64,000 nucleotides of DNA from CANDOC01 sp965261725 (GTDB taxonomy: Bacteria; Pseudomonadota; Gammaproteobacteria; Pseudomonadales; Endozoicomonadaceae), in assembly GCA_965261725.1 (NCBI GenBank), contig CBDHDU010000031.1, forward strand, positions 124,001 through 188,000. The letters are read 5' to 3'. This document shows positions 17,703 to 26,438 of the stretch, piece by piece. How positions within the stretch are numbered: the first letter of the stretch is position 1; each line of letters begins with the position of its first letter. Position numbers and translations under genes: made by a program. Below the pieces are notes generated by a model, which was not told the origin of the DNA, did no database searches, and worked only from the letters and a program-made list of their open reading frames with translations.

Positions 17703-19535
17703 CTATAAACGCAGTGCTTTATTAAGGGTTTCAGAGAGGATTCGTTCATCTGGTGCGCCCTGCAGCCGGAATTCCGGCTGCTCCTGACCTGAAACCGAGA
17801 AAAACAATAGGGCAGGTGGGCCAAATAGCTGATATTTACCTAACAGATTCTTTTGATCGGGGGTGTTATCGGTGATATCGACGCGTATTCGATACATTTG
17901 TTCAAGAGAACTGCGAATATCGGGTTGAGGGAAAAGCTCTCTTTCCATCATTTTGCAGCTGATGCACCAGTCAGCATAGAAATCGACAATAGCGGTTTGC
18001 CCGAAGCTGCGGGCTTTATCGAGCTCATTCTCAAGCATTGCAGACGTGGTGACGGTGTTGAATGGCAGCTCTTCAGAGGGCGTTACAATATCGTCAGACC
18101 AATGCAAAGATAATGGTTGCAAAGGGTTGTCCGCGCCCTGCATTGCACCAACCAGCTGCGTGGCTCCGATTATTAGCAGTATCAGTCCGATAACCTGTCG
18201 CAGAGCCGCATAACCTCTCAGTCCCGAGAAATTAAGTGCGCCAAGGAAAATACCGCTGCCTGTTAGCAGGCAACCCCACAGGAATACGGTAGCAGTAGCA
18301 GGAATGACCCGTTCCAATAACCAAATAGCCACGGCCAGCAGTAAGACGCCAAAGGCTGCCCGCACACCGTTCATCCAGTTTCCAGCTTTAGGTAATAGCT
18401 GGCTGCCGCCAATGCCGATAATCAGCAGTGGTGTTCCCATTCCTAGTGCCATAACAAAGAGCGCTGAACCTCCCAGCAGTGCATCACCGGTGCTGCTGAT
18501 GTAGACAAGGGCTCCGGCAAGCGGAGCTGAAACACAGGGGGAAACAACCAGACTTGAAAATATGCCCAGCAACAAGGCACCAACAGGGCTACCACCTTTT
18601 TGTTTGCCTGCTTTACTTTCGAGTTTGTCTCTGAGTACAGCGGGAAGCTGTAATTCATAGAGCCCGAACATGGACAGGCTCAGTACCACAAACAGTATTG
18701 AAAAAGGCACCAGTACCCACGGCGACTGTAATTGTGCTTGCAGGTTAAGCGACGCACCAAACAGACCCGTTAACACGCCTGCTAGCGTAAACATGGCCGC
18801 CATACCCAGAATGTAACTGATAGTCAGAAGCATAATGCGACTGCGGCTGCTTTCTCCGGCACCGACGATAATACTGGACAGTATCGGCACCATCGGCAGG
18901 ACACAGGGGGTGAAGGAAAGCAGAATACCTGCAAGGAAAAATCCACCGAGTATTGCCAGCCATGAAGAACCGGCAAAGAAACTGGCAAGCTCTCCGGAAG
19001 GAGAGTTATTTTGACTGTCGGTGGCAGCTGGTGGCGTACTTAGGTCAGACGTTTGATTGGCTGTGTGTGTGAGTATGACCTGAACGGTTTTTGGTGGATA
19101 GCAGAGCCCGGCTTTCGCGCAGCCCTGAAATGTTACCTTCAGCTTCGGTTCTGTTGCTGCTGATGTTAACGGGATCTTTAGCGTGAAATCTTCAGGAAAA
19201 ACCTCAACATCTTTTTCCTGAAACGGGTCATATTTCAATACGGTGGCAGGCCATGCCGGGTTTCCGAGGCTGTCTTCGGCATTAACAGGCTGAAAATTGA
19301 AACGGTGTTTGTAGAGATAATATTCAGGGGTAACGGTGAATTCCAGAACAGCATTTTTGCCGTCATAAAAGCCCTCAACCTGAAAAGCTTCATCAACACT
19401 CAGGAAATCATTCCCACTATTGTTGGTATTCAGCAAAGATTTAAGATCGGCCTGCGTCACAACGCTGGTGAGTATCAGGCAAACAACCAAGAACAGGCGA
19501 AGCCACATGCCCGTTATGCTACGTGCTTTTTCCAT
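17703..19535 (-). CDS. dsbD: Thiol:disulfide interchange protein DsbD
   Basis: 610 residues, the normal three-part layout. A signal sequence is followed by the periplasmic alpha domain with its redox pair in the CAKAGLCYPP region. The membrane domain (about residues 190-465) has ~8 helices and two essential cysteines in FTPCVLPMVP and SPCVSAPLAG. A C-terminal thioredoxin-like domain carries the CISC redox motif (DFYADWCISCKMM). It passes electrons from cytoplasmic thioredoxin to periplasmic disulfide isomerases. The start is uncertain: Met1 or Met10 would each leave a signal sequence, and neither has a strong ribosome binding site. Confidence 0.95.
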   Translation of the reverse strand: MEKARSITGMWLRLFLVVCLILTSVVTQADLKSLLNTNNSGNDFLSVDEAFQVEGFYDGKNAVLEFTVTPEYYLYKHRFNFQPVNAEDSLGNPAWPATVLKYDPFQEKDVEVFPEDFTLKIPLTSAATEPKLKVTFQGCAKAGLCYPPKTVQVILTHTANQTSDLSTPPAATDSQNNSPSGELASFFAGSSWLAILGGFFLAGILLSFTPCVLPMVPILSSIIVGAGESSRSRIMLLTISYILGMAAMFTLAGVLTGLFGASLNLQAQLQSPWVLVPFSILFVVLSLSMFGLYELQLPAVLRDKLESKAGKQKGGSPVGALLLGIFSSLVVSPCVSAPLAGALVYISSTGDALLGGSALFVMALGMGTPLLIIGIGGSQLLPKAGNWMNGVRAAFGVLLLAVAIWLLERVIPATATVFLWGCLLTGSGIFLGALNFSGLRGYAALRQVIGLILLIIGATQLVGAMQGADNPLQPLSLHWSDDIVTPSEELPFNTVTTSAMLENELDKARSFGQTAIVDFYADWCISCKMMERELFPQPDIRSSLEQMYRIRVDITDNTPDQKNLLGKYQLFGPPALLFFSVSGQEQPEFRLQGAPDERILSETLNKALRL

Positions 19536-19648
19536 GTGTTTGATCTTGTAATTCGAACGGAATTACAACAATTGTATGTCGGAAACAGAATCAGGCAAGT
19601 TCTACTGCCCTGAACAGAGAGTTCAGAGCAGTAGAAAACAGGCTTTTA

Positions 19649-20182
19649 TCAGGCGGTCTTGTAAGCTTCTACGGACTGAACGATAGCTTCCCGGGCGGCA
19701 TTGCTGTCAGCCCAGTTATCGATCTTGACCCATTTGCCTTCTTCCAGGTCCTTATAGTTTTCGAAGAAGTGTTCAATTTGCTGAATCAGCAGTGCAGGAA
19801 GGTCGGTGTACTCTTTTACGTGGCTGTACAGGCGGGTTACCTTGTCATGAGGTACAGCGATCAGTTTGGCATCTTCCCCGCTTTCATCGCTCATATTCAG
19901 TACGCCAACCGGGCGGCAGCGGATGACACTGCCGGGCAGCACTGGCTGAGGGGTTACAACCAGAACATCCAGCGCATCACCATCATCGGCCAGTGTCTGG
20001 GGAATATAGCCATAGTTGGCCGGGTAAAACATGGGAGTGGCCATGAAACGGTCGACAAACAGGCAGTCACTGTCCTTGTCGATCTCGTATTTGATCTGGT
20101 TGCTGCTGTTGGCCGGGATTTCGATAGCGACGTTAATGTCTTCAGGAATATTACGCCCGGCAGAAATATCAGCAAAGCTCAT
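19649..20182 (-). CDS. ppa: Inorganic pyrophosphatase
   Basis: 177 residues, the family I soluble enzyme that hydrolyses pyrophosphate. The metal-binding signature DGDALDVLV, the substrate-binding stretch YEIDKDSDCLFVDRF and YPANYGYIPQT are all intact. A single gene on the minus strand between the ABC importer and dsbD; the 113-bp gap on the dsbD side has no other gene. Confidence 0.97.
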   Translation of the reverse strand: MSFADISAGRNIPEDINVAIEIPANSSNQIKYEIDKDSDCLFVDRFMATPMFYPANYGYIPQTLADDGDALDVLVVTPQPVLPGSVIRCRPVGVLNMSDESGEDAKLIAVPHDKVTRLYSHVKEYTDLPALLIQQIEHFFENYKDLEEGKWVKIDNWADSNAAREAIVQSVEAYKTA

Positions 20183-20263
20183 AGGTGATTTACCTGTCTA
20201 AGTGTATATAAAGCCGGGTGATTATAAGGTGGATAAGGGTTCTCATCAAAGCTGTAGGTGAAA

Positions 20264-21040
20264 TTAACTGCTTTGGTTTGGGTGGTTTTTGAGCAGGATG
20301 CGTTCCAGAAGAGAAATAATACTGCCTGCAAGCAGGCCAAATATAGCGAGCACTACAACACCAGCCAATAGTTTATCCGTTTGTACAAGGCTGCCAGCCG
20401 TCAGAATATAAGCGCCGATACCGTGCTCTGTCCCTAGCATTTCAGCAGCAACAAGCAAAACAATACCCAGTGATACAGAGATTCGAAAGCCGACAATAAC
20501 CGCTGGCAGTGCTGCTGGCAGCAGTATGTAACGTATACGTAGCCACTGTGGAAGCTGGTAGCTTCTGGCCATCAGTTGCAGTGAAGAAGGCGTGGCGTTA
20601 ATACCGCTCCAGACGCTGATCACCGTAGGAAAAAATGTTCCTATGGCAATCGTCATTATTTTGGCGGTTTCTCCAATGCCGAACCAGAGAATAAATAAAG
20701 GCAGCAATGCAATTTTGGGAATGGCAAATAACGCCGAAATAAAAGGTCGAAATGTATATCGGGTAGTCGGTGATATGCCCATTAGAATGCCGGCAAGTAA
20801 CCCCGTTGATGTGCCCAGCAGCCAGCCAGTGCTCAGGCGTAACAACGAAATCAGAATATCATCTTTCAATACCCCGGAATGCAGCTCAGAGATTAATGTA
20901 TTAAGGATGGTTGTGGGGGCAGGTAGTAACAATGGCCGAATCAGATTCATTGATGAAGCGAATTCCCATGACAACAATATTGTCAAAAATAAAAGAACCG
21001 CAGCCCCCCAGCTGTAGGCACGTAGTTTAATTGTTGGCAT
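20264..21040 (-). CDS. ABC transporter permease, SsuC/TauC/NrtB type
   Basis: 258 residues from the ATG at 21040, which overlaps the ATPase stop as TAATG. A longer frame from 21097 would run into the ATPase gene and is not family-like at its start. There are about six membrane helices, with the cytoplasmic loop that docks on the ATPase (SLQLMARSYQLPQWLRIRYI), the EAA-like motif of this permease class. With the two upstream genes it forms a complete importer. The substrate cannot be read from sequence: nitrate, sulfonates, taurine and thiamine precursors all use this type. Confidence 0.9.
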   Translation of the reverse strand: MPTIKLRAYSWGAAVLLFLTILLSWEFASSMNLIRPLLLPAPTTILNTLISELHSGVLKDDILISLLRLSTGWLLGTSTGLLAGILMGISPTTRYTFRPFISALFAIPKIALLPLFILWFGIGETAKIMTIAIGTFFPTVISVWSGINATPSSLQLMARSYQLPQWLRIRYILLPAALPAVIVGFRISVSLGIVLLVAAEMLGTEHGIGAYILTAGSLVQTDKLLAGVVVLAIFGLLAGSIISLLERILLKNHPNQSS

Positions 21041-21810
21041 TACTTTGCTTCTCCAGTGAGAAGAGCACCCGCGGCTGCATCCCTCAGGTGTTGCCACAGG
21101 GTTTCCTGCAACAAAGCAAGCTGACTTCTTGAGTCTGATGAAAGCCGGTGTTTCGAAGGTATAGGGTTTTCGATGCTTTGAATAAGATTTCCGGGGCGGG
21201 CTGAAAGAATATGAATATAATCGCCGAGCAGACAGGCCTCTTCCAGACTGTGAGTGACCATAATACAGGTAGCCGGGTTTTTCCGGTTAAGGATCAGCTC
21301 TTCACCCAGCAGTCTTCTGCTCATAGCATCGAGCCCGGAAAAGGGTTCATCAAGTAACAATAATTCAGGATTAACAGCGATAGCCCTTGCCAGTGCTGCC
21401 CGTTGCTGCATGCCACCTGAAAGTTGCTCAGGGTAAGTGTGTTCGAAACTATCTAATTGCACCTGCGCAAGGCTTTGCTGAACACGATGGATTCTTTCCT
21501 GACGGGACAACGGGTGAGGCTTGAGGATCAAGTCAATATTTTTCCCTACCGTCAGCCAGGGCACTAAAGTCGGAGTTTGGAAAACAAAAGCTGCCTTTTG
21601 CAGACTTGACCTCGTTGATGGCTTTCCCCGAGCTACCTCCCCCTGATCCGGCGTAATCAACCCACCAATAATCTGCAGCAAGGTCGTTTTTCCGCATCCG
21701 GAAGACCCAATAAGGATATGTACAGCATTGGGCATTACTTGCAGTGACAGACTGTTCAGGACTTTTAGTCCGCCAAAACTATGGCTGATATTACTCAGTG
21801 AAACGCTCAT
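21040..21810 (-). CDS. ABC transporter ATP-binding protein, SsuB/TauB type
   Basis: 256 residues with a full ABC cassette: Walker A GSSGCGKTTLL, signature LSGGMQQRAALARAI, Walker B LLLLDEPFSGLDAMS and the H-loop VTHSLEEACLLGD. It overlaps the binding-protein gene by 4 bp (ATGA) and the permease by 1 bp, so the three are translationally coupled. The sequence is in the nitrate/sulfonate/taurine importer group. Confidence 0.92.
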   Translation of the reverse strand: MSVSLSNISHSFGGLKVLNSLSLQVMPNAVHILIGSSGCGKTTLLQIIGGLITPDQGEVARGKPSTRSSLQKAAFVFQTPTLVPWLTVGKNIDLILKPHPLSRQERIHRVQQSLAQVQLDSFEHTYPEQLSGGMQQRAALARAIAVNPELLLLDEPFSGLDAMSRRLLGEELILNRKNPATCIMVTHSLEEACLLGDYIHILSARPGNLIQSIENPIPSKHRLSSDSRSQLALLQETLWQHLRDAAAGALLTGEAK

Positions 21811-22823
21811 TGGTTGGAATCAGGCGCCAGAAAATTGTCTGGGGAGACATTGCTATCAACCAGCCCTTCTTTCTTATACCAGTCAACCTGTCGGTAGATA
21901 TCATCAATATCCAGCCGGGCTTCAGGATCAACATAAACGGCATGCCGTTTAATCTGTTCCGGGGGCATTTCCGGCTTAACATAGTGGCTGATTAACTGGC
22001 TGAGGTTATCGGCCTCAGGGCTGTCATTCATCTCTGGCTGGTTTAATGCCTGATGATATTCCCTCGCAGCACGCTTCAATGCTTTCATAAATTTTTTAAT
22101 AGTGGCCGGGTGGTTTTCCAGCAGGTCGCTGTTAGTGAAAATGGCTCCCAGCTGCCATGCGATCAGCTCACCGACTGGCATAATCACATGAGCCTCCCCC
22201 TGCTCGGTCAGTTTGTTGGCAATCTGTGGTGGCAGAATAGCGGTTTCCACCTGACATGAACGTATTGCGGCGATTAGGTTGGGGAGTGTATGTAAAGGGA
22301 CTAATTGAACATCTTGCAAACTGAAGGGCACTTTTTCGGCTAACTGACCCACCATATAATGGAATGTAGAGCCCGCCTGCGTAATGGCAAAACTGTGACC
22401 GGGCAAATCAGAAACTGTTCTGACACCTTGCTCCCATGCCTGATTACAGGCAATCAGCATTGAACCGGGAGCCCCTGATTGTTCTCTGGACTGCCCTCCG
22501 ATAATTTTCAGGCTGCCATCTTTCGCCAAGTTATAAAAACCAGCGGTAAGACCTGCAATACCAATATCTGCTTCGCCACTCGCTACGGCAACAGCGGCAT
22601 GCTGGGCGGCCTGAAAGGGTAAAAAGGTCACATCCAGCCCTTCACCCTTAAAGTAACCTTTATCGATAGCAATATAGAGAGGAGATGAGCCTATCAGGGG
22701 GATGGCTGCTACTTTCAGCTGCTGGCGTTCTGTATCTGCTTTCTTTGCGGGAAGCGCAATAAATAACATGGCTCCTGCAGCTATAAGTAGTGCTAATGAT
22801 ATAGATTGAAATAAAACTCTCAT
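21807..22823 (-). CDS. ABC transporter substrate-binding protein, SsuA/NMT1-like
   Basis: 338 residues with an N-terminal membrane-spanning or signal segment (SLALLIAAGAMLFIALPA) and a type II periplasmic binding fold: LKVAAIPLIGSSPLYIAIDKGYFKGEGLDV, then ASGEADIGIAGL, a typical NMT1/SsuA start. No lipobox is seen. The first gene of the importer operon. The ligand is unknown. The 208-bp AT-rich gap upstream (22824-23031) separates it from the divergently transcribed T3SS locus and probably holds promoters for both. Confidence 0.88.
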   Translation of the reverse strand: MRVLFQSISLALLIAAGAMLFIALPAKKADTERQQLKVAAIPLIGSSPLYIAIDKGYFKGEGLDVTFLPFQAAQHAAVAVASGEADIGIAGLTAGFYNLAKDGSLKIIGGQSREQSGAPGSMLIACNQAWEQGVRTVSDLPGHSFAITQAGSTFHYMVGQLAEKVPFSLQDVQLVPLHTLPNLIAAIRSCQVETAILPPQIANKLTEQGEAHVIMPVGELIAWQLGAIFTNSDLLENHPATIKKFMKALKRAAREYHQALNQPEMNDSPEADNLSQLISHYVKPEMPPEQIKRHAVYVDPEARLDIDDIYRQVDWYKKEGLVDSNVSPDNFLAPDSNQ

Positions 22824-23031
22824 TTTTATATTCCATTTAAAATTAAAAAACGCAGATTTTTTCAGATATTAGTTTTGCCAATATGAATCGGTTTTTAATA
22901 ATCAACTAACATTAATAAGAGCTCTTTTGATAATAGCGGGTTCATTTATTTGTTTTGATTCGTTTTTTTATCAAATTGTTCAATTAATCAGTTTCTTGCA
23001 TAAATGGAATTAGGCCGGAAGCAGGACAGTT

Positions 23032-24948
23032 ATGGTTCCAGGAAAGGTTGGTCAGGCAGGGGGGAGCGTCCACGTAACACCGAGCGGTGTTGATGCTCGT
23101 GCTCGTGTCAGTATCAAAAAGCCTGAAGTTGAATGGCAAAGTCCGAGTGGAGCCAAAAGAAAAGTCAAAAAACATGCGCCTCTATCTCAGAAAGATCAGC
23201 AAGCGCGCCTGAATATTGTCCTGAATGGCCGTAAAGGCAGTCAAGCTACAGGTAAACCTCTTCCAAAAAGAACAGCTAAGGCTGTTACTTCGCATACTTC
23301 AACAAAGCCACCTCAAACGCCAAAGAATAAAAAGCATGTACCTGACCAGTCAAAAGCAACAGCAGGAGTAGAGTTCGAGCTGCCTAGCCGGAGACAGGTT
23401 CGTCAAGCAGGCGAAGCTCTTCTCGATCAGGTGTTGGGTGACTCAGGTTCGGGAACTCCGGATGTACCGCGTAAGAAAGGCAAGAGTGATCGCGTATCAA
23501 CGCCAAGGGTCAAAATTCAGGTATCACCGGATCGTTCTTCCCAGAAGACTTCTCGAAGGGAATTGCCAGAAGCGTTGGGGAATGCGCTTGAGTTACCGGG
23601 AAGAGCTGCGCATCATGCAAAAAATGGGGTGAAGCATCTTTCCGATCAACTAAAGGAAGCCAGAGATAGGATTGGCCTCCCTCGTATTGATGTTGATAGC
23701 CCTGATGAATCGGAAATCAGTACTGAAAATGAGGATGACTGGGAGACAGCCAGTACTGCAACCAATGCCAGCGATGTATCAGATGTAAGCGATGTATCGG
23801 ATGAGAGCGGGTATGAGACTGATCCTTATGCTCCTCCTCAGCTTGATTCACCGGATGATGAATATTCTCTGGATGAGCAGGAAGATGCTCTCAGCGAAGC
23901 GAGTGAATCAGTAAGCTCGTCCGTTTCAGAAGATGATCTGTGGGCAAGAGAAGGAGATGAGTTCCCGGAGCGACTCGAAAAAACCGAAAGTGCTTTAGGA
24001 AAATTATGGGGCTTTATCAAGCGTAATAAAGCTGTAATTCTCATTGGTGTAGGTATTTTTGTTGGAGTTGCCGCGTGTGTTGGGATTGGAGCGGCTACAG
24101 GAGGTATCGGCTTAGGTCTGGCTCTTATTGCTGCAGGTGGCTTCTTCCTTGGTGCCGGTTTGGGCATGATGATGGCGGCAGATATCAAAGCATCCACTCC
24201 GCCACCACAACCAGAAAAAACAGAAGATGATAAAGATAAAAAAGAGCCAGAGAATTCTACTCCTGATAGTACTACTAATAAGCCAAAAACTGAGGATATT
24301 GAAGAAACTGCGCCCGACTTAACTTCTACTGATGAAACGCAAAGTAAAAAAGATGAAGAAAAACGTCTGAAGGAAAGGTTGGCTAAAGAAGCTCAGCTAC
24401 AAAGGTTAAGATCAACAGACTCAGGATATGATGCAGATGATGACTGGGAGGACTCTTCAGTTTCTGATGAGCAGTCTGAAACCGTATCTGACACATCGTC
24501 GACAACAACATCAGCTCAACAACAAAACGCATCAGTAGTCAGTGCTCCTGTTTCCGGGACGGCTTCAAAAACCATTGATGTAGCACCTACACCAAAAAGC
24601 AGCTTGAAGCAGATTCCAAAGACTTTTGCTGAATCTGATAAAAAAGATATCTGGCTTAAATTAAATAAAAATGATGAAGAAGACGGTAAAACAAAATTTA
24701 CATTCCTGCTGAATGCGGTAAAAGCAGATGTTGTGATCAAATCTTCTCTGTCTCTCTCTCCGGAAGATGCAAATGAATTGGAGCTGGCGCTATATACAGA
24801 GGCGAAAGCACACGGTATACCAAGCAGCTATAAAAGTGCCACATTTGCCAAAAAACTCAAGGATTATCAATTCAATAACCGCAAAATAGGTGATTATTTG
24901 CGAGGGATTGAAGAGACGGCTTTGCAGGAGCGCTCCAAGCGTAAGTAA
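23032..24948 (+). CDS. Putative T3SS-associated secreted protein with a membrane hairpin, unknown family
   Basis: 638 residues, first gene of the T3SS locus. Residues 1-320 and 385-550 are Ser/Asp/Glu/Lys-rich and probably disordered. Between them (about 335-385) lie two closely spaced glycine-rich hydrophobic helices (AVILIGVGIFVGVAACVGIG and a second ending in GAGLGMMMA), like a translocator or inclusion-membrane hairpin. Two related acidic motifs occur, one on each side (DDWETAS with SGYETD; SGYDAD with DDWEDSS). The C-terminal ~110 residues look folded. AGGA precedes the ATG. I do not recognise the family; an effector or accessory translocator is inferred from position and architecture. 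Confidence 0.6.
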   Translation: MVPGKVGQAGGSVHVTPSGVDARARVSIKKPEVEWQSPSGAKRKVKKHAPLSQKDQQARLNIVLNGRKGSQATGKPLPKRTAKAVTSHTSTKPPQTPKNKKHVPDQSKATAGVEFELPSRRQVRQAGEALLDQVLGDSGSGTPDVPRKKGKSDRVSTPRVKIQVSPDRSSQKTSRRELPEALGNALELPGRAAHHAKNGVKHLSDQLKEARDRIGLPRIDVDSPDESEISTENEDDWETASTATNASDVSDVSDVSDESGYETDPYAPPQLDSPDDEYSLDEQEDALSEASESVSSSVSEDDLWAREGDEFPERLEKTESALGKLWGFIKRNKAVILIGVGIFVGVAACVGIGAATGGIGLGLALIAAGGFFLGAGLGMMMAADIKASTPPPQPEKTEDDKDKKEPENSTPDSTTNKPKTEDIEETAPDLTSTDETQSKKDEEKRLKERLAKEAQLQRLRSTDSGYDADDDWEDSSVSDEQSETVSDTSSTTTSAQQQNASVVSAPVSGTASKTIDVAPTPKSSLKQIPKTFAESDKKDIWLKLNKNDEEDGKTKFTFLLNAVKADVVIKSSLSLSPEDANELELALYTEAKAHGIPSSYKSATFAKKLKDYQFNNRKIGDYLRGIEETALQERSKRK

Positions 24949-25016
24949 CAACAACTGCTACAGTTAAAAAATAGCGGTATCTGCGGTAAGGAATTACAAG
25001 GGAAAAGGAGGTTCCA

Positions 25017-25889
25017 ATGGCTATATCCGGATCAGGTCCTGTTGATGTGCAGAGGCAGCCAGGTGCTGACGCAGGGTATGGTAGTGTCGATAGAGATGCT
25101 CTGGAACCATTGGATGAGCGGGTGACCGGTTCAGGCAGGAGAAAGCTTCTGAGAGCCGGTTTTACGCCGGATCATATCAAAACTATCCGCAGAATGGCGG
25201 ATGCCAGCCAAAGGGCGCAGATTCAAAAGCAAGAGCTTGATGATCTGGAAGAAGTGATTCTCGGTAAATTGCCTAATGTTGCCAAACTGCAGGGTGTTGA
25301 AAAAGAAGTTGTAAAAACACTGGGCTCATTTTTTCTTTTAAGGGCAGGCGGAAACCCCGCTAACTGGGATAAAGATCAATATAAGGGACCTGCACCAGAA
25401 TTAATCAATGAAGTGCGCAACGGTGGTGACCTTGATCTGGATGATGTGGACCTGCAATCACTGATGATGACAGTGATGATAAAACGGTCTTCATTACTGC
25501 AGAATCAGTTGGAAGGCAGTATTAAAGGCGTACAGAATAAAAACGCAACGCTTGATCAGGCTAACCAGATGCTGGCTCGTGCAAGGGAACAAAAGAATGC
25601 TGCGGGCTCGGGTCGTAGTCCGATGGATCAGGATATGAAAGATTTCTGGAACATGATGGGAGCGAAAATCGATAATAGCGATAATGACAATAAACATAAT
25701 TCAGCTGAATGGGATGTGAATATTGAAGGTTTAAAAGGTAAAATTGAATCGCTTTCCAGTTCCTCCCAGCTTGATTTAACCCGCCTGCAATCAACCATGA
25801 ATAAATACAACCAGGCGTTTGAAATGGTTTCTAACTTTACCCAAAAATACTTCCAGTCCCTTAATAACCTTACTGGTAATTTACGCTGA
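25017..25889 (+). CDS. Putative T3SS needle-tip/filament protein (SctA position)
   Basis: 290 residues, no signal peptide, with a strong GGAGG ribosome binding site. The C-terminal ~45 residues form an amphipathic helix (LQSTMNKYNQAFEMVSNFTQ) of the sort that ends needle-tip and filament proteins of the EspA/SseB and LcrV groups. An additional coiled-coil stretch lies at about residues 165-200. It sits directly upstream of the LcrH-type chaperone and two translocators, where Yersinia lcrV and Pseudomonas pcrV are found. Family membership is inferred mainly from context and C-terminal character; I see no decisive motif. Confidence 0.55.
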   Translation: MAISGSGPVDVQRQPGADAGYGSVDRDALEPLDERVTGSGRRKLLRAGFTPDHIKTIRRMADASQRAQIQKQELDDLEEVILGKLPNVAKLQGVEKEVVKTLGSFFLLRAGGNPANWDKDQYKGPAPELINEVRNGGDLDLDDVDLQSLMMTVMIKRSSLLQNQLEGSIKGVQNKNATLDQANQMLARAREQKNAAGSGRSPMDQDMKDFWNMMGAKIDNSDNDNKHNSAEWDVNIEGLKGKIESLSSSSQLDLTRLQSTMNKYNQAFEMVSNFTQKYFQSLNNLTGNLR

Positions 25890-25907
25890 TCAACGGAGGA
25901 TCGAATC

Positions 25908-26390
25908 GTGGTCACACCTGAAATGGAACAAGCAGCTAACGACGACAAACTGGAAGAAATGCTTCTGGATTACTTTGGTCGCGGTGGCACCTTTAAAGAC
26001 CTGAAAGGCATGAACAGCGACACAATGGAAGCGATTTACAGTGTGGCTTTTAATCTTTATCAGGGCGGAAAATACGATGAAGCGCTGAAAGTATTTCAGT
26101 TCCTCTGCTTCTATGATCATTTCAATAAAAAATATTATCTGGGCATGGGTGCCTGCCAGCAGATGATGAAAGAGTATGAGCCTGCGATTGAAGTATTTAC
26201 CTATGCAGCCGTGCTGGATGGTGACGATCCGCGAGCAATGATGTATATCGGTGATTGTCACATGGGCATGGGTGATAAGGATAAAGCTCGCCAGTCTTAT
26301 GAAATGGCAGTGGAGTGGGCCGGAGAAAATACTGAATATGCTCAGGATAAGGCCAGAGCTGAAGCTTTAATGGAAGCTGCCTCAGCATAA
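25908..26390 (+). CDS. T3SS translocator chaperone, SycD/LcrH/PcrH family (TPR)
   Basis: 160 residues. The GTG start at 25908 is supported by GGAGGA six bases upstream. The sequence is a tandem of tetratricopeptide repeats (AFNLYQGGKYDEALKVFQFL; YYLGMGACQQMMKEYEPAIE; AMMYIGDCHMGMGDKDKARQ), the hallmark of class II chaperones. These hold the two hydrophobic translocators in the cytoplasm before export. The gene lies immediately upstream of both putative translocators, 18 bp after the tip-protein gene. Confidence 0.9.
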   Translation: MVTPEMEQAANDDKLEEMLLDYFGRGGTFKDLKGMNSDTMEAIYSVAFNLYQGGKYDEALKVFQFLCFYDHFNKKYYLGMGACQQMMKEYEPAIEVFTYAAVLDGDDPRAMMYIGDCHMGMGDKDKARQSYEMAVEWAGENTEYAQDKARAEALMEAASA

Positions 26391-26438
26391 GAATCAGAAA
26401 TTAGTTTGTATGATGGTTTGAAGGCAGGGAGTGCAGCC

